Below are positions 48,401 to 57,247 of a stretch of 64,000 bases of DNA, piece after piece. The position numbers and the translations under genes are program-made. The stretch's first letter is position 1; each line of letters starts with the position of its first letter. Source of the DNA: Paraspadella gotoi (taxonomy: Eukaryota; Chaetognatha); contig CM119265.1 of NCBI GenBank assembly GCA_051294375.1, positions 11,471,818 through 11,535,817 on the forward strand, given 5' to 3'. Under the pieces are notes generated by a model, which saw nothing but the letters and a program-made list of their open reading frames with translations, was not told where the DNA came from and did no database searches.

Positions 48401-51400
48401 GTTTAAGTTCAAAATAAAATGCACCTCACAAATCCTCACTAATTAAAAGTAGGCTTAAAAATGTTTTCCAGCTAAAGTATTAAATATTTTGCCCTAATTT
48501 TTTAGGTACCAGAAGCACCAACAATAGGGAATATTTTGATTAGAATGTGGACATTTGAAGTATTTTTTTTAACAATTGTAAATAAAATGTAAAAATGTAA
48601 GTTTTTGACTAGTCAATTTAAAAATTAATTCATAGGCAAACAATAGATGATTAACATCAAATGAACCAACTCAGAGGTAAAGAAGATAAGAAAGGACCCG
48701 AAAGCCAGAGTAAAACATTTTCTTCAATGATCTTGGTATTCAAATCTCAAGACAAAAGTCAAAATGGACAAAAATGGACATGATTTTTTTATTAAAAGTA
48801 GCAAAAATGATATTGATCTTAATTAGAAAAAGCAGCAGAGGATTTCAATTAATCCGTAGTCTAGCCAACTTTGTCTTAGAGTTAAAATTTAATCACTTTT
48901 GTGTAATATTCTAACATTATTGAAAAAAGTGGTTTTTTGCTAAATTCCTAGATAGAAATCACTGCCATATATATAATATATATAATAGGGGTAGTCGCAC
49001 TTAATGGGTGGTGTCAAAAAATTAGAGCGAGTATATGCTCAAACGAATATTTAGACATTTTTAAGAATACTTTCAATGGACAAAAAAGTTTCTAAAATGG
49101 CTCTATACCCTAGTAATTAATTTTTTAATATTTATTTACAGATAAGAAAGCCAAATTTTTTAAAAAAATTTTAAATTTTAAAGACCACATTCAGATAGCT
49201 CATAAAAAGTTGTCTACACAAAGTATAATTCTTTTTTAAATATTTTTACGATAAGTGTGTCAAAAATAAAAAAAACTGTAAAAAATCATCATCATCATCA
49301 TCTTTCGATGATTTTATCAGTTTTTTTTATTTCACTTAGAAAACGTAAGAATTTTTAAAAGCTGTAATTATATGTCTTGTTTAACTTTTTATGCTTTATC
49401 AGAATCTATCAAAAAATTTAAGATTTAAAAAAAAAAAATTTTGCTCTATATAGTAATATAATATTTTTAATTAGGCTAGTACTCTCAGAAGAAAGCATTT
49501 TTGACAAAAAATATTTTAATACCCGTTAATCTAATGGTCATGATAGATTATTTTAACGATGTATACATTAGCATTTAAATTTAATCGGCTATGGCTACTA
49601 TATATAAATATAACAAAAATTAAAAAACATAAAATTAATTTTTTTTACAAATTAATGTTCACTGATGGTATGTTGTTCATAATTAACTTTTAAAATTTCC
49701 GTATGTAACTTTCACTACGCTCTATTATATAATGAGTAATGATCATTCGTTTAATTTTCTAAAAGTCAATTATGAACATGAACATGAATTTTCGTATGTA
49801 ACTTTCACTACGCCTTAGTGGTCACTGGTCACTGCAGGTCCTAAGCACCAGCTGCCTCACCCCGGGAATTACACATTAGAGTGGAACACTGGGGAACATA
49901 CATTTTATTTAAGTGAACAAACAATGATATTTAAACTTTAGATAGTATGATTAAGGAGTACAAAAAAAATTTTTCTTATATTGTTTGGGAAATAGTATCA
50001 TTAATTACAATACATTTAAAGTAATATCCTTATAAAATCATAAATTTTTATAATTATTTTTTTTAATTTTTATTAAAGATTCTGATTTTTCATAAAAAGT
50101 TAGATCAATAATATAAAATATGATATTAAAAATTTCAATGTCTTCAGCATCAAAAATGGGAAAAAGGTAAAAAATTCTCTACTTTTTTAATCTTTGTAGT
50201 AGAGACTATTATATGATGAAACGTTTTGGGCATTTTTCGCAGCTTTAACCTAAAAATATCTTGTAACATATTACAAAAGTTTTTCAGTTTTTTCTAGCGA
50301 ATACGAAACTGTTCTTAAAATTAAAAAAAATATGATTTTGAAATTTTATGATTTTTTTAGGATATTACTATAACAAGTTTGAGCAAACAATGTCGGATCT
50401 ACCCACGATCATTATCGGTAATTAATTAATTCATAATTAATTAATAATTAATTGATTCAAGTTAATTATTTAATTAATTAAGCAATGAATTAATTAATTT
50501 GACCCGAAATGTTTGTTTTGATTGATTAATTGACTGATTAATTAATTATTGAATAATTAAATGACTAATTGATTAATTAATACATCTTGCATTTACATTT
50601 AAAATAAAAAGAAAAAGAAGCATAATCAATTAGTGAAACAGGTTCTTTTTTTCCATTTAAATATACAAATTTTTTTTGAAAAAGGCTTAATTATTTTTTA
50701 TTACATATACAATGGCAGCAAAAAAACATTGTTCCATCGCTCAATCTTTTCATCACTCCACCCTATTACACATGTCTCCCCGTTGCCATATAGGTTCTTT
50801 TTTCATCCCCTTTCGCAAAAAAAAAAACAAACTAACAAATAAAAATAAACAATCGACATCGGACTCGGCCATCCGACTGTCATACTTTCAAACTAGGCAG
50901 ATGAATGTAGCTGTGCGCGCACAAGTTGCAAGCGTAGAACTCGTTATTTTGCCGTTGAAAAATTAGGTCGTTGACGTGACGTTTCATGTGCGACTTGAGT
51001 GATCGGATAGAGTTCGAGGTGAAACCGCAAATGTCGCAGCGAAAACGATCCTCCGCACAAACCTTCAAACAAACATGGATTAGTTTTTTAAGAAGCGGCG
51101 AGAAGCAGTGCAAAAATATACAATTACATATTCTATCTATTAATTTATCGAATCTAATAATTTAATAATCTAGTAATTTATCTAACCCTTACCCACCGAG
51201 ACGACGGGACTCACCTTATTTTCTCCGTCGTCTTCCGTTCTCTTGTGCGCCCGCGCGGCGTGCTCGAGCGCCACGTCTTTTCGGCGACTGACAAACTCAC
51301 AGAAGCTACAAGCGTGCGTCGTCGTAAATCGGCATTTGACGTTATCGTCCATCGCCTTGTGGCTTTCGAGTTGACGCTCGTCTTCGAAGCAGCGGGAACA

Positions 51401-52088
51401 GGCGAGGCAAGGCAGCAGGGACCGCGAAAGAAAATTTTCGAGTATCTCGTTGACTCCATTTAACTTGGTCTCACATCGATGATCTTCGAAGGACTCTAGG
51501 TCGGAGGAGATGAAGGCGCACGAATCGCAACGAAGAAAGGAAGAACCGTCGACGACGACGAGGCGCGGATTCGCTACTGAGCGAGAAGTCATCGGAAGCA
51601 AAGACGTCGACGCCGGCGAAGAAGCCGTGACCACGGTGCCACGGCGTCGCTTTTTGGCGGCGCCGACCTTCCCTTCGATATCGGAGCCGCCTGAGTCGCG
51701 TTGTGCTCCCTGGGACAAGAAACGGTCACCCTCAGACTTTGTCCTTTTTCGTAACTCGGTTATGACTTCGAGCAGCGAGGAAGAGATGCCCTTTTCCGGT
51801 GCGGAGGGGTCATCGGGAGGCGGAACGGTAGCGTGGATCGAGGGATCAGTGGCGTGATTATGATCTACATCGGGTTCCCTTTTCGAGGTGACCACAATCT
51901 CGGTGCAGCCAATGACGTCGAGAAACGAGAGATCTTAGATTTGGGATGAAAAGGGGAGGGAAAGTTTTAACGAGAGGCAGCTTTTGCTTCATTACCCAAA
52001 TTGACGGTTACGATGACGAAACCGCGAGAGTTACAGAAATAGTGATAAGAGATCACTAACCGTTGTTAATTTCGCCAACTTGCTGCAT
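39450..52088 (-). CDS. Six-finger C2H2 zinc-finger protein, four exons with a 10.9-kb intron
   Basis: Reconstructed exons: 52061-52088 (MQQVGEINN, donor aacg|gttagt), 51215-51933 (acceptor ctaag|at, donor aataag|gtgagt), 50886-51062 (acceptor gaag|gtt, donor aaa|gtatga) and 39450-40034 (acceptor ctcaag|tcc, stop at 39450). Phases fit (1, 0, 0) and give 502 aa. Fingers: RCDSCAFISSDLESFEDH (degenerate), CLACSRCFEDERQLESH, HACSFCEFVSRRKDVALEH, RCDICGFTSNSIRSLKSHMK, CNLCAHSYIHLPSLK|SHMWRH and CQFRTIDRKALEDHSQTH. The fifth finger is split exactly by the long intron; joining the exons restores C-x2-C-x12-H-x3-H, strong support for the model. A basic KKRRR stretch in exon 2 is a likely nuclear localisation signal. 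The spaced fingers with SHMWRHA recall ZNF507-type proteins, but orthology is unproven. Likely a nuclear DNA-binding regulator. Confidence 0.83.
40195..40430. repeat. Dispersed GC-rich repeat (atggcaacagccggttgcc end)
   Basis: Block from ggcaacagccggttgcctgt to ctctgagccaatgggatt. It is the reverse complement of segments at 42080-42345, 53995-54240 and 54480-54720. One end is the small palindrome GGCAACCCGGCTGTTGCC. Confidence 0.55.
40564..40922. mobile_element. Palindromic MITE, copy 2
   Basis: Ends tatagtaatatccttataaa and gattttataagaatattact, about 359 bp, same family as 27471-27837. Flanked on the right by the tgctccactctagtga block also seen, inverted, at 27330 and 49880. Confidence 0.6.
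41870..42345. repeat. Dispersed repeat with a 29-bp minisatellite head
   Basis: Three units of ggtacgctacaacaaacgcc-tatgcccc (41890-41990), a CT microsatellite, caggcttgaggaacctgagt, then the same GC-rich body as 40195-40430 in opposite orientation. The 65- and 64-codon frames here are not genes. Confidence 0.6.
42740..42905. promoter_or_regulatory. CCAAT/GC-rich promoter-like island
   Basis: caaccaatcagagcgcggca followed by tttcgcgtcacgaatg (CRE-like cgtcac) in otherwise AT-rich intron sequence. No clear frame follows on either side within 500 bp. Possibly the promoter of a nested or non-coding transcript. Confidence 0.25.
43458..43679 (-). CDS. Hypothetical small frame inside the zinc-finger gene's long intron
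   Basis: A 73-codon frame, MNKAFSLVGDLVNRFQPYTY then Pro/Ser-rich, ending TYDLRALSLFG. It is locally GC-richer than its surroundings and has normal codon use, and an acceptor-like tttcctcag lies 26 bp upstream of the ATG. I do not recognise it. It could be an exon of a nested gene or part of an unrecognised transposon. It is not an exon of the zinc-finger gene, since the flanking exons join to a perfect finger without it. Confidence 0.25.
   Translation of the reverse strand: MNKAFSLVGDLVNRFQPYTYPSPSPGPSLSLSEPLPHYEHNKSNESKQNPPPGLPSFTEKNHTYDLRALSLFG
43870..44125. repeat. Dispersed repeat (pair with 55010-55245)
   Basis: Shares gaagtgagacgagct, ctcctgatccacttttatca, aaggtcattgccaaagctag, ggaagggtttagagagag and gtaagtc with 55010-55245, same orientation. 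Begins and ends purine-rich. Nature unknown. Confidence 0.55.
45052..47060 (+). mobile_element. Helentron/DINE-1-like element, second long copy
   Basis: Begins caagtttgagcaaacaatg and carries the subterminal tcggatctgc at 45071-45080. It is broken in the 3' hairpin at about 47060 (only the left arm gtcgggatctgctgataa remains). The first 560 bp match 61569-62150 closely, including the caattgtgacgatcttta segment. About six internal ~150-bp units follow. It lies in the long intron of the zinc-finger gene. Confidence 0.55.
47060..49870 (-). other. Zinc-finger gene intron: AT-rich, with a 350-bp polypyrimidine tract
   Basis: 47800-48150 is almost pure CT on the plus strand and creates a long Ser/Leu/Phe frame that is not a gene. 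49265-49330 has an atcatcatc/gatgatt hairpin. The rest is AT-rich sequence related in part to the palindromic MITE core. Confidence 0.5.
50018..50372. mobile_element. Palindromic MITE, copy 3
   Basis: Ends aaagtaatatccttataaaa and ttttttaggatattactata, about 355 bp. A Helentron-like fragment begins directly at its right end. Confidence 0.6.
50375..50655 (+). mobile_element. Helentron/DINE-1-like element, 5' fragment
   Basis: Head acaagtttgagcaaacaatg and gtcggatct, AT-rich head and the gaaatgtttgttttgattgattaattgac segment shared with 18141-18300, then truncation at about 50655 where another repeat takes over. It abuts the right end of a palindromic MITE. Confidence 0.5.
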
Positions 52089-52089
52089 G

Positions 52090-53290
52090 CTTAGTCATCC
52101 TTAGTAAAATTAGAGAGATGGGGACACCTCAGGCGTCATGACGACCTTATGTACCAGAGTCAGTCTGAATTTCTTTATAAATGGATAAAAACAAAATTAG
52201 TTAAGATATTTTTTAATCGAATTCTAGCGCAACTGTTCATGTCTGATATTTTTTGCATTTTTGTTTTCATTATGTTTGTAGTAGGGAGACTACCGCGGAC
52301 TGCGGTTTACTGAACAGGACGCGTTTAATTGGTGATTGGAATGTAGAAAAAGTGCACAAATGACTAGCGTAGGTCGCAGAAAACACAAAAACTTTAGTAA
52401 AGATACTCGAAACATAAAAATGCTCATGAAGGGCGATTTAAAACTTAAAATAATGGCAGATCGGCTTTCTTCGGCGTAATAAGATATTTCCCAATGACAA
52501 GAGCTAAAAGTTGTATAGTGCATGTAACAGAAAAAGCATTTAAAAATTGAAAAATACCGAGGACAGAGGTCCGAGGTAAACACGAAAGGCTAGTCTAAAA
52601 ATGATTTTAATTAGATTGCTCCAAGGACACTTTTGCATTGTAATTTTTGCGAGTTAAAAATTTTACCATAATGTGCAGATCATTTTTATCTAATATCAAA
52701 GATTGGTAACAAAATAAGTCGGGCAAGGCCTTGGGCGAACATCAAGCAATTTTTGGTTTCTGCTGTTTTCCAATGTTAGAAAATAAAAAAAAGGATTCCA
52801 GACTATTTAATCAGGGGAATAATTAATAATTATGCAACAATAAGGCAACAAAACTCAGCTAGAGATTAGTAGTGAAAAAGCGTAAGTAAAATAAAGATTC
52901 GACGAGGGTGACGTAAACTAATTAAAAATCCGTATAAATTTTAAAACAAATCTCAAGATACAAATGTTTTTAATGACTGAAAATTAACAAGATAAAAAAA
53001 AGAAAAGCATTATTATTTTTAAAGAAGATAAAAAATAATTACAATAATATTAATAATAATACAACGAAAAATACGTTTTTTAACAATTCCAATTTCATTG
53101 TGCTTATTGATTAACCAAAATAGCTAAATTCTAACGGGATTTTCCAGTAAAATTAAATTAAAATTAAATCTAAGCAGACGGAATAATTTCTCCGCATCTT
53201 AAAATCATCAGCAAAGAATTACCCTCCCCCCCCCCGACCCCTCCTCTCTTGACAGAAACAGAAGGGTTGTGGTTGTAGTTATAGTTGCGG
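52090..53290 (-). other. Spacer between TPD52 stop and zinc-finger gene start
   Basis: About 1.2 kb of mixed composition that must hold the TPD52 3' UTR and the zinc-finger gene's leader or promoter. A C-run (53225-53245) and an AT-rich middle are present. An acceptor-like tctctctaattttactaag lies 11 bp before the zinc-finger ATG. No frame supported. Confidence 0.45.
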
Positions 53291-53291
53291 T

Positions 53292-56201
53292 TCATGGATC
53301 GGACTTGGAGGGCAGCGCCGCCTCCGCCTCCATTCCCCTCTCGACGTAACTGGAGCCGGATGCGCCTCCGTTTGCGGCGCCGGAAAAATCGTCGGCCGAC
53401 TGCGAGGGCCTCATGGAATTGGATACTTGACGCTTGAGCGATCCCCAGGTGCTGCCGACTGAGGCGCCCAAGGATTGAAAGGAGGGCGAGTTTCGCATCT
53501 CGCCCAACTTTCCCCGCAGGCTGGTTCCCGCGGTGGAAAGGGCCTCGCCCGTCTTTTGGCCCGCCGTCTTTAAGGTGGTCGAGGTTTTGACGTAGGCTTC
53601 CGACTCTTGGATGGTCTTGAGGGTGGTGTTGAGGTCGGACTTAATTTCGTCCAAATGGGTGATGCCCAGGCTTCGCTTCAGGTCGTTGGCGCGACGGAGT
53701 TTTGCTTGCAAAACCTATTAAGGTAAGAAAAAATGAAAGGCAGGAGGCATGAGAAAAAAGATGCCGCAACTTCCGTCAGCCAAATCCTTTCACCTGCCGC
53801 AGGGTGCGAATTTCATCGTCGACCTTGGCTAGCTCCTGTTCTAACTCCGCCTTCTCCTCCGGCGTTGGCACTGGCTGCGCGCCGTTCGTCAAATCGTCAG
53901 CGGATCCTCCTGGGGCGCTGCCTCCAGAGAATCCGCTGTCGGCTGAAGGACTCGCGCCTTGTTTTAAAAAAAAAATAATTTATTGTGGCGGTATATTCAC
54001 ACCGCCTCACGTCCACCGTCTTTCAAGCCCAAAATCCATTGGCACAGAGGGGAACACACCATCCCAAGCATAGTGTTCCATCCACAGTCCTAACGACTTC
54101 CTCTGCGTTGGCAAAGCGAGACCGGTCCTAGGGTAAACCGCGCCAGTGGACTGGAGGCGTCACTGAGGGTCGGAAGCCCCAAAGCCAACAGTGAGATGCC
54201 CCATCCCAATGGGCATCACAGGCACCCGGCTGTTGCCATAAGTGGTGAGCCCTACTATCGAACACGCCAACCTTCTCGAGGTACGCTACGACAAACGCCT
54301 ATGCCCTTCCGACTTCGGGTACGCTACGACAAACGCCTATGCCCCTGGGGTACGCTACAACAAACGCCTATGGCCCACAACTTGTTGCTCTTCTCTCTCT
54401 CCCACTATGGTAACAGTTTGTCAGACACATCTCAGGCTTGAGGAACCTGAGTGATGTCTTGGCCCGGGGATCCTGTGGCGTATATTCACACCGCCTCACG
54501 TCCACAGTTTTCAGCCAAATCCATTGGCTCAGAGGGGGAACACACATCCCAAGCGTAGTGTTTCATCCACAGTCCTAACGACTTCCCTCTGCGTTGCAAA
54601 GCGAGACCGTCCAGGGTAACCGCGCCAGTGACTGGAGGCGTCACTGAGGGTCGGAAGCCCCCAAGCCAACAGTGAGATGCCCCTCCCCAATGGCATCACA
54701 GGCAACCCGGCTGTTGCCATATTATATTATATTCAAAACTTAGAAAATCCGTTTCACTTCTTTTTTTTACTTTATGACGCATTGTGTGTATTAAAATAAA
54801 AAATTTGAATTGAAGATACTAAACCAGACCATGTCCTAGCCTATCAATATTTTGGTTAAAAGTCATATGGGTGCCCCCCTTTAAAACGCCCTACTTAGCA
54901 AAGTTAAAAAGAATTTGATATGGATAATATAAATCCGGAAAATCCTTCTGTCAAAAATTAAAATGTTGCTGCTGAAGAAGACGAAAATAATAATAATAAA
55001 AGTGAGGAGAAGGTGAAGAATTGTGACGATGTAAGAGAAGTAGAAAAGAAGTGAGACGAGCTCTCTCCTGATCCACTTTTATCATCGCCCGGACCAACTT
55101 GACCTTACGGTCGCCTCGGCCCTATTACTGTGTCCGGTCAATCTAAGGTCATTGCCAAAGCTAGGGCAAAGTGACCGTGTGGAATAGACCGGCTCGAAGA
55201 AAGAGGAGAGAGGAAGGGTTTAGAGAGAGAGACCGGTGGTAAGTCGCCTCACTGCATCTGAAATCTTCATTTTTTTCAGCTGTAAACAATAAAGCCCTTT
55301 GTTACAGCCATACATATTAAATTCAAGGGTATTGCCTATTCATAAATGTCAAGAAATGGAATCTCAGTACTCTATAGTAGACTGCAGCAATGGTTTTTAA
55401 CACAGTAGCAAAAATACAAAGAAATATTTTTTTTTATTTGATGCTGCAGTATATTGCATTATGCTATTAACTTGATATTTTATACATAGAGTCCCAACTA
55501 TATTAGTTATTTTTTTCCAAGCTTACAGTGTGAACTTTTAAAAAAATATTTTTTACAGCATCTTAAAATTCTTTTAATAATCAAGGATAGAAATAACTTC
55601 TCAAACTGCTGCAGCTTAATGGCCATAGGGTAATAAGATAACATGTCCCATAAATATTTCTAAATTGAGTTCTTCATTTGCTCTCTTTAGAATTTTCCTT
55701 TTAGCATATAAAGGTGCTTCCAGCACATATATTTTTGGTTTTGGACATGCTACAATTGTTGCTTACAGCACCCTTATATATGGCTCTAATCGACTGGGCT
55801 TTTTCTTAATAAACTTCTTAATTATATAACATAATACTAGAAAATGTTAACATATTTTAGTAGTGGTTTTATGCTGAAATCCGGCGGTGTAACAAATTCA
55901 ACCAACGTTTCATACTTTTCGGTACCGTTGAGTATTGTTCGAGTATGAAAAAAATAAAACCTATATCAGAGAGAGAAAACATCATTGATTATTTTGATGT
56001 ATTATAAAATAAAATTAAATAATTTTTTGCCATTGAAATCTAATGGTAAATTTTATTCTAAGTTTTGATTCACTACCCTGTATTCTTAACATTAGCGACG
56101 AATCTTAAAATCAAACCTGCTCCGCCGTAGAGGCTTCCCGCGACGACGCCGAAAGTTCCCGCGCTAGAGTCATCGTCCGCCGGTAATGAAGCCGACATCA
56201 T
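53292..56201 (-). CDS. TPD52: TPD52 family (tumor protein D52-like), three coding exons
   Basis: TPD52 proteins are small coiled-coil adaptors of vesicle trafficking that form homo- and heteromers. Exons: 56117-56201 (start MMSASLPADDD, donor gcag|gtttga), 53794-53957 (acceptor caag|gc, donor ggcag|gtgaaa) and 53292-53714 (acceptor aatag|gtt, stop TGA 53292-53294). Phases fit (1, 0) and give 223 aa, close to the family length. Landmarks are an acidic, Ser/Gly-rich N-terminus, the coiled coil EEKAELEQELAKVDDEIRTL running into RQVLQAKLRRANDLKRSLG, then SEAYVKTSTTLKTAGQKTGE, STAGTSLRGKLGEMRNSPSF and a C-terminus rich in Ser and Asp. The LRQ|VL junction and the KLGEMRNSP motif are diagnostic. Its ATG is 109 bp below the stop of the upstream two-TM gene. 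Intron 1 (2.16 kb) is filled with dispersed repeats. Confidence 0.9.
53988..54722. repeat. TPD52: Tandem pair of the GC-rich repeat around the 29-bp minisatellite, TPD52 intron 1
   Basis: Body copy 53988-54240, minisatellite 54276-54372 (three units of gtacgctacgacaaacgcct), then a second body copy 54470-54722. It begins only 31 bp upstream (minus sense) of TPD52 exon 2, next to its acceptor. Confidence 0.6.
55010..55245. repeat. Dispersed repeat, second copy, TPD52 intron 1
   Basis: Same order of blocks as 43870-44125 with an extra ccaacttgaccttacggtcg segment. Confidence 0.55.
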
Positions 56202-56310
56202 TTTTAAATCTGAATGCTTTTTATTTTTGTAAAATGGGAAATTTTTATTTTTTTTAACGGGCGAGATAATTATACAATAAAGACGCAATTAAACCCCCCC
56301 CCCTTCTCTG
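56202..56310 (-). promoter_or_regulatory. 109-bp two-TM/TPD52 intercistronic spacer with AATAAA and AG acceptor
   Basis: Minus strand: a G run just after the stop, then AATAAA-containing sequence (two copies), a T-containing stretch, and gcattcag|atttaaaaATG with the AG at 56211-56210, only 8 nt before the TPD52 ATG. There is little room for an independent promoter. Confidence 0.5.
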
Positions 56311-57147
56311 TCAACCCAACTTTCCGGGGGGAATTTTCCCCACCATTTCGTCGTAAAGTTCTGGGGGATCGAAATATTTTCGTGGACAATAGGCGACCGA
56401 TCCCTTAATGTCAACGTTTCCGTACAACCGAAAAATGCTTCTCTCACCCAATTCTGAAACGTGACTCGTACGAAAAGTTTCAAAATTGCCTCCAAAATTT
56501 CGAAAAGGAAAGTAGGCGCGGTAGACTCCTGTCTTACAGTTGCGTTCCACTAACCAGCAATGGTTCGAATTCAAAATAGGAACATAGAAGAATATGGCAA
56601 CCAAAAGGATACCAATTCGGTACGACTGGGAGTGAATTGGGATAAGCAATAATTCTTGGAGGATGAAAATAGTGAGTCCGAATTGAAAATAAAAGTGGGG
56701 AGATGAGACGATCTGAATACGGGAAAGTTTCATTATCGGTTTGAAGTCTCGATCCCTACTAATGAATCTCATCGCGTGGAGTTGGGCATCAGCCTTCAGC
56801 TCTTCGTGGTCGCGATAAGAAAACGTTCCCACACTTTTTATTCCCATCATCCGCAATTTGGCGCGGAAAATCTCCTTAGCGCGTAAAGTTATCTTTGGAG
56901 GTTCCGCGACCGGCTCCGGCGGAAGGAGATCTTTAAACGATTTCGGATACTTCTTTGATTTCGTACCGACATCCGATGAAGGCAAAAGCTCATCCTTCGA
57001 GAGTCTATCGAGAGAAGACGGAGTCGTGTTTGAATTGTGCGTCGACGAACGCATGAACCAGGACAAACCCACTGGCGGTAAGGCGTTATTTCTTATTCCG
57101 ATGGGGACACCCTTGAAATAACACGATAAACCTCGAGTTTTGAGCAT
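56311..57147 (-). CDS. Single-exon two-TM protein, probably mitochondrial (TMEM186/TMEM70-like architecture)
   Basis: An intact 278-aa frame with ATG at 57147 and TGA at 56311-56313, 100 bp downstream of the HEATR1 stop. Residues 1-45 are rich in Arg, Ser and Leu with no acidic residue (MLKTRGLSCYFKG...), which looks like a mitochondrial presequence. Residues 60-135 are charged and helical. Two hydrophobic segments follow, about 152-170 (FYFQFGLTIFILQELLLI) and 177-193 (RIGILLVAIFFYVPIL), then an 80-residue polar, beta-rich C-terminus. Presequence, two TMs and a small C-terminal domain resemble the TMEM186/TMEM70/TMEM223 group, but I see no diagnostic motif, so the family is a guess. The closeness to HEATR1 and TPD52 suggests co-transcription. 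A strong acceptor lies 38 nt upstream of the ATG. Confidence 0.7.
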   Translation of the reverse strand: MLKTRGLSCYFKGVPIGIRNNALPPVGLSWFMRSSTHNSNTTPSSLDRLSKDELLPSSDVGTKSKKYPKSFKDLLPPEPVAEPPKITLRAKEIFRAKLRMMGIKSVGTFSYRDHEELKADAQLHAMRFISRDRDFKPIMKLSRIQIVSSPHFYFQFGLTIFILQELLLIPIHSQSYRIGILLVAIFFYVPILNSNHCWLVERNCKTGVYRAYFPFRNFGGNFETFRTSHVSELGERSIFRLYGNVDIKGSVAYCPRKYFDPPELYDEMVGKIPPGKLG

Positions 57148-57247
57148 TTTCTCGTCGGAAAATAAGTCATTATTTACGCCAAAAACTGGAAAACAAAAAC
57201 AAACTAATGTAGTAAATTAATTAATTAATTAATTTAATTAATTTCCG
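57148..57247 (-). promoter_or_regulatory. 100-bp HEATR1/two-TM intercistronic spacer with strong AG acceptor
   Basis: On the minus strand, after the HEATR1 TGA, there is an attaaa-containing AT run (a weak poly(A)-signal variant), then a T-rich tract and ttgttttccag|tttttgg with the AG at 57187-57186, then 38 nt of leader to the ATG at 57147. Poly(A)-like signal, polypyrimidine tract and orphan acceptor match the layout of a trans-spliced operon junction. A 5'-UTR cis-intron whose donor lies inside HEATR1 is the alternative. Confidence 0.5.
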
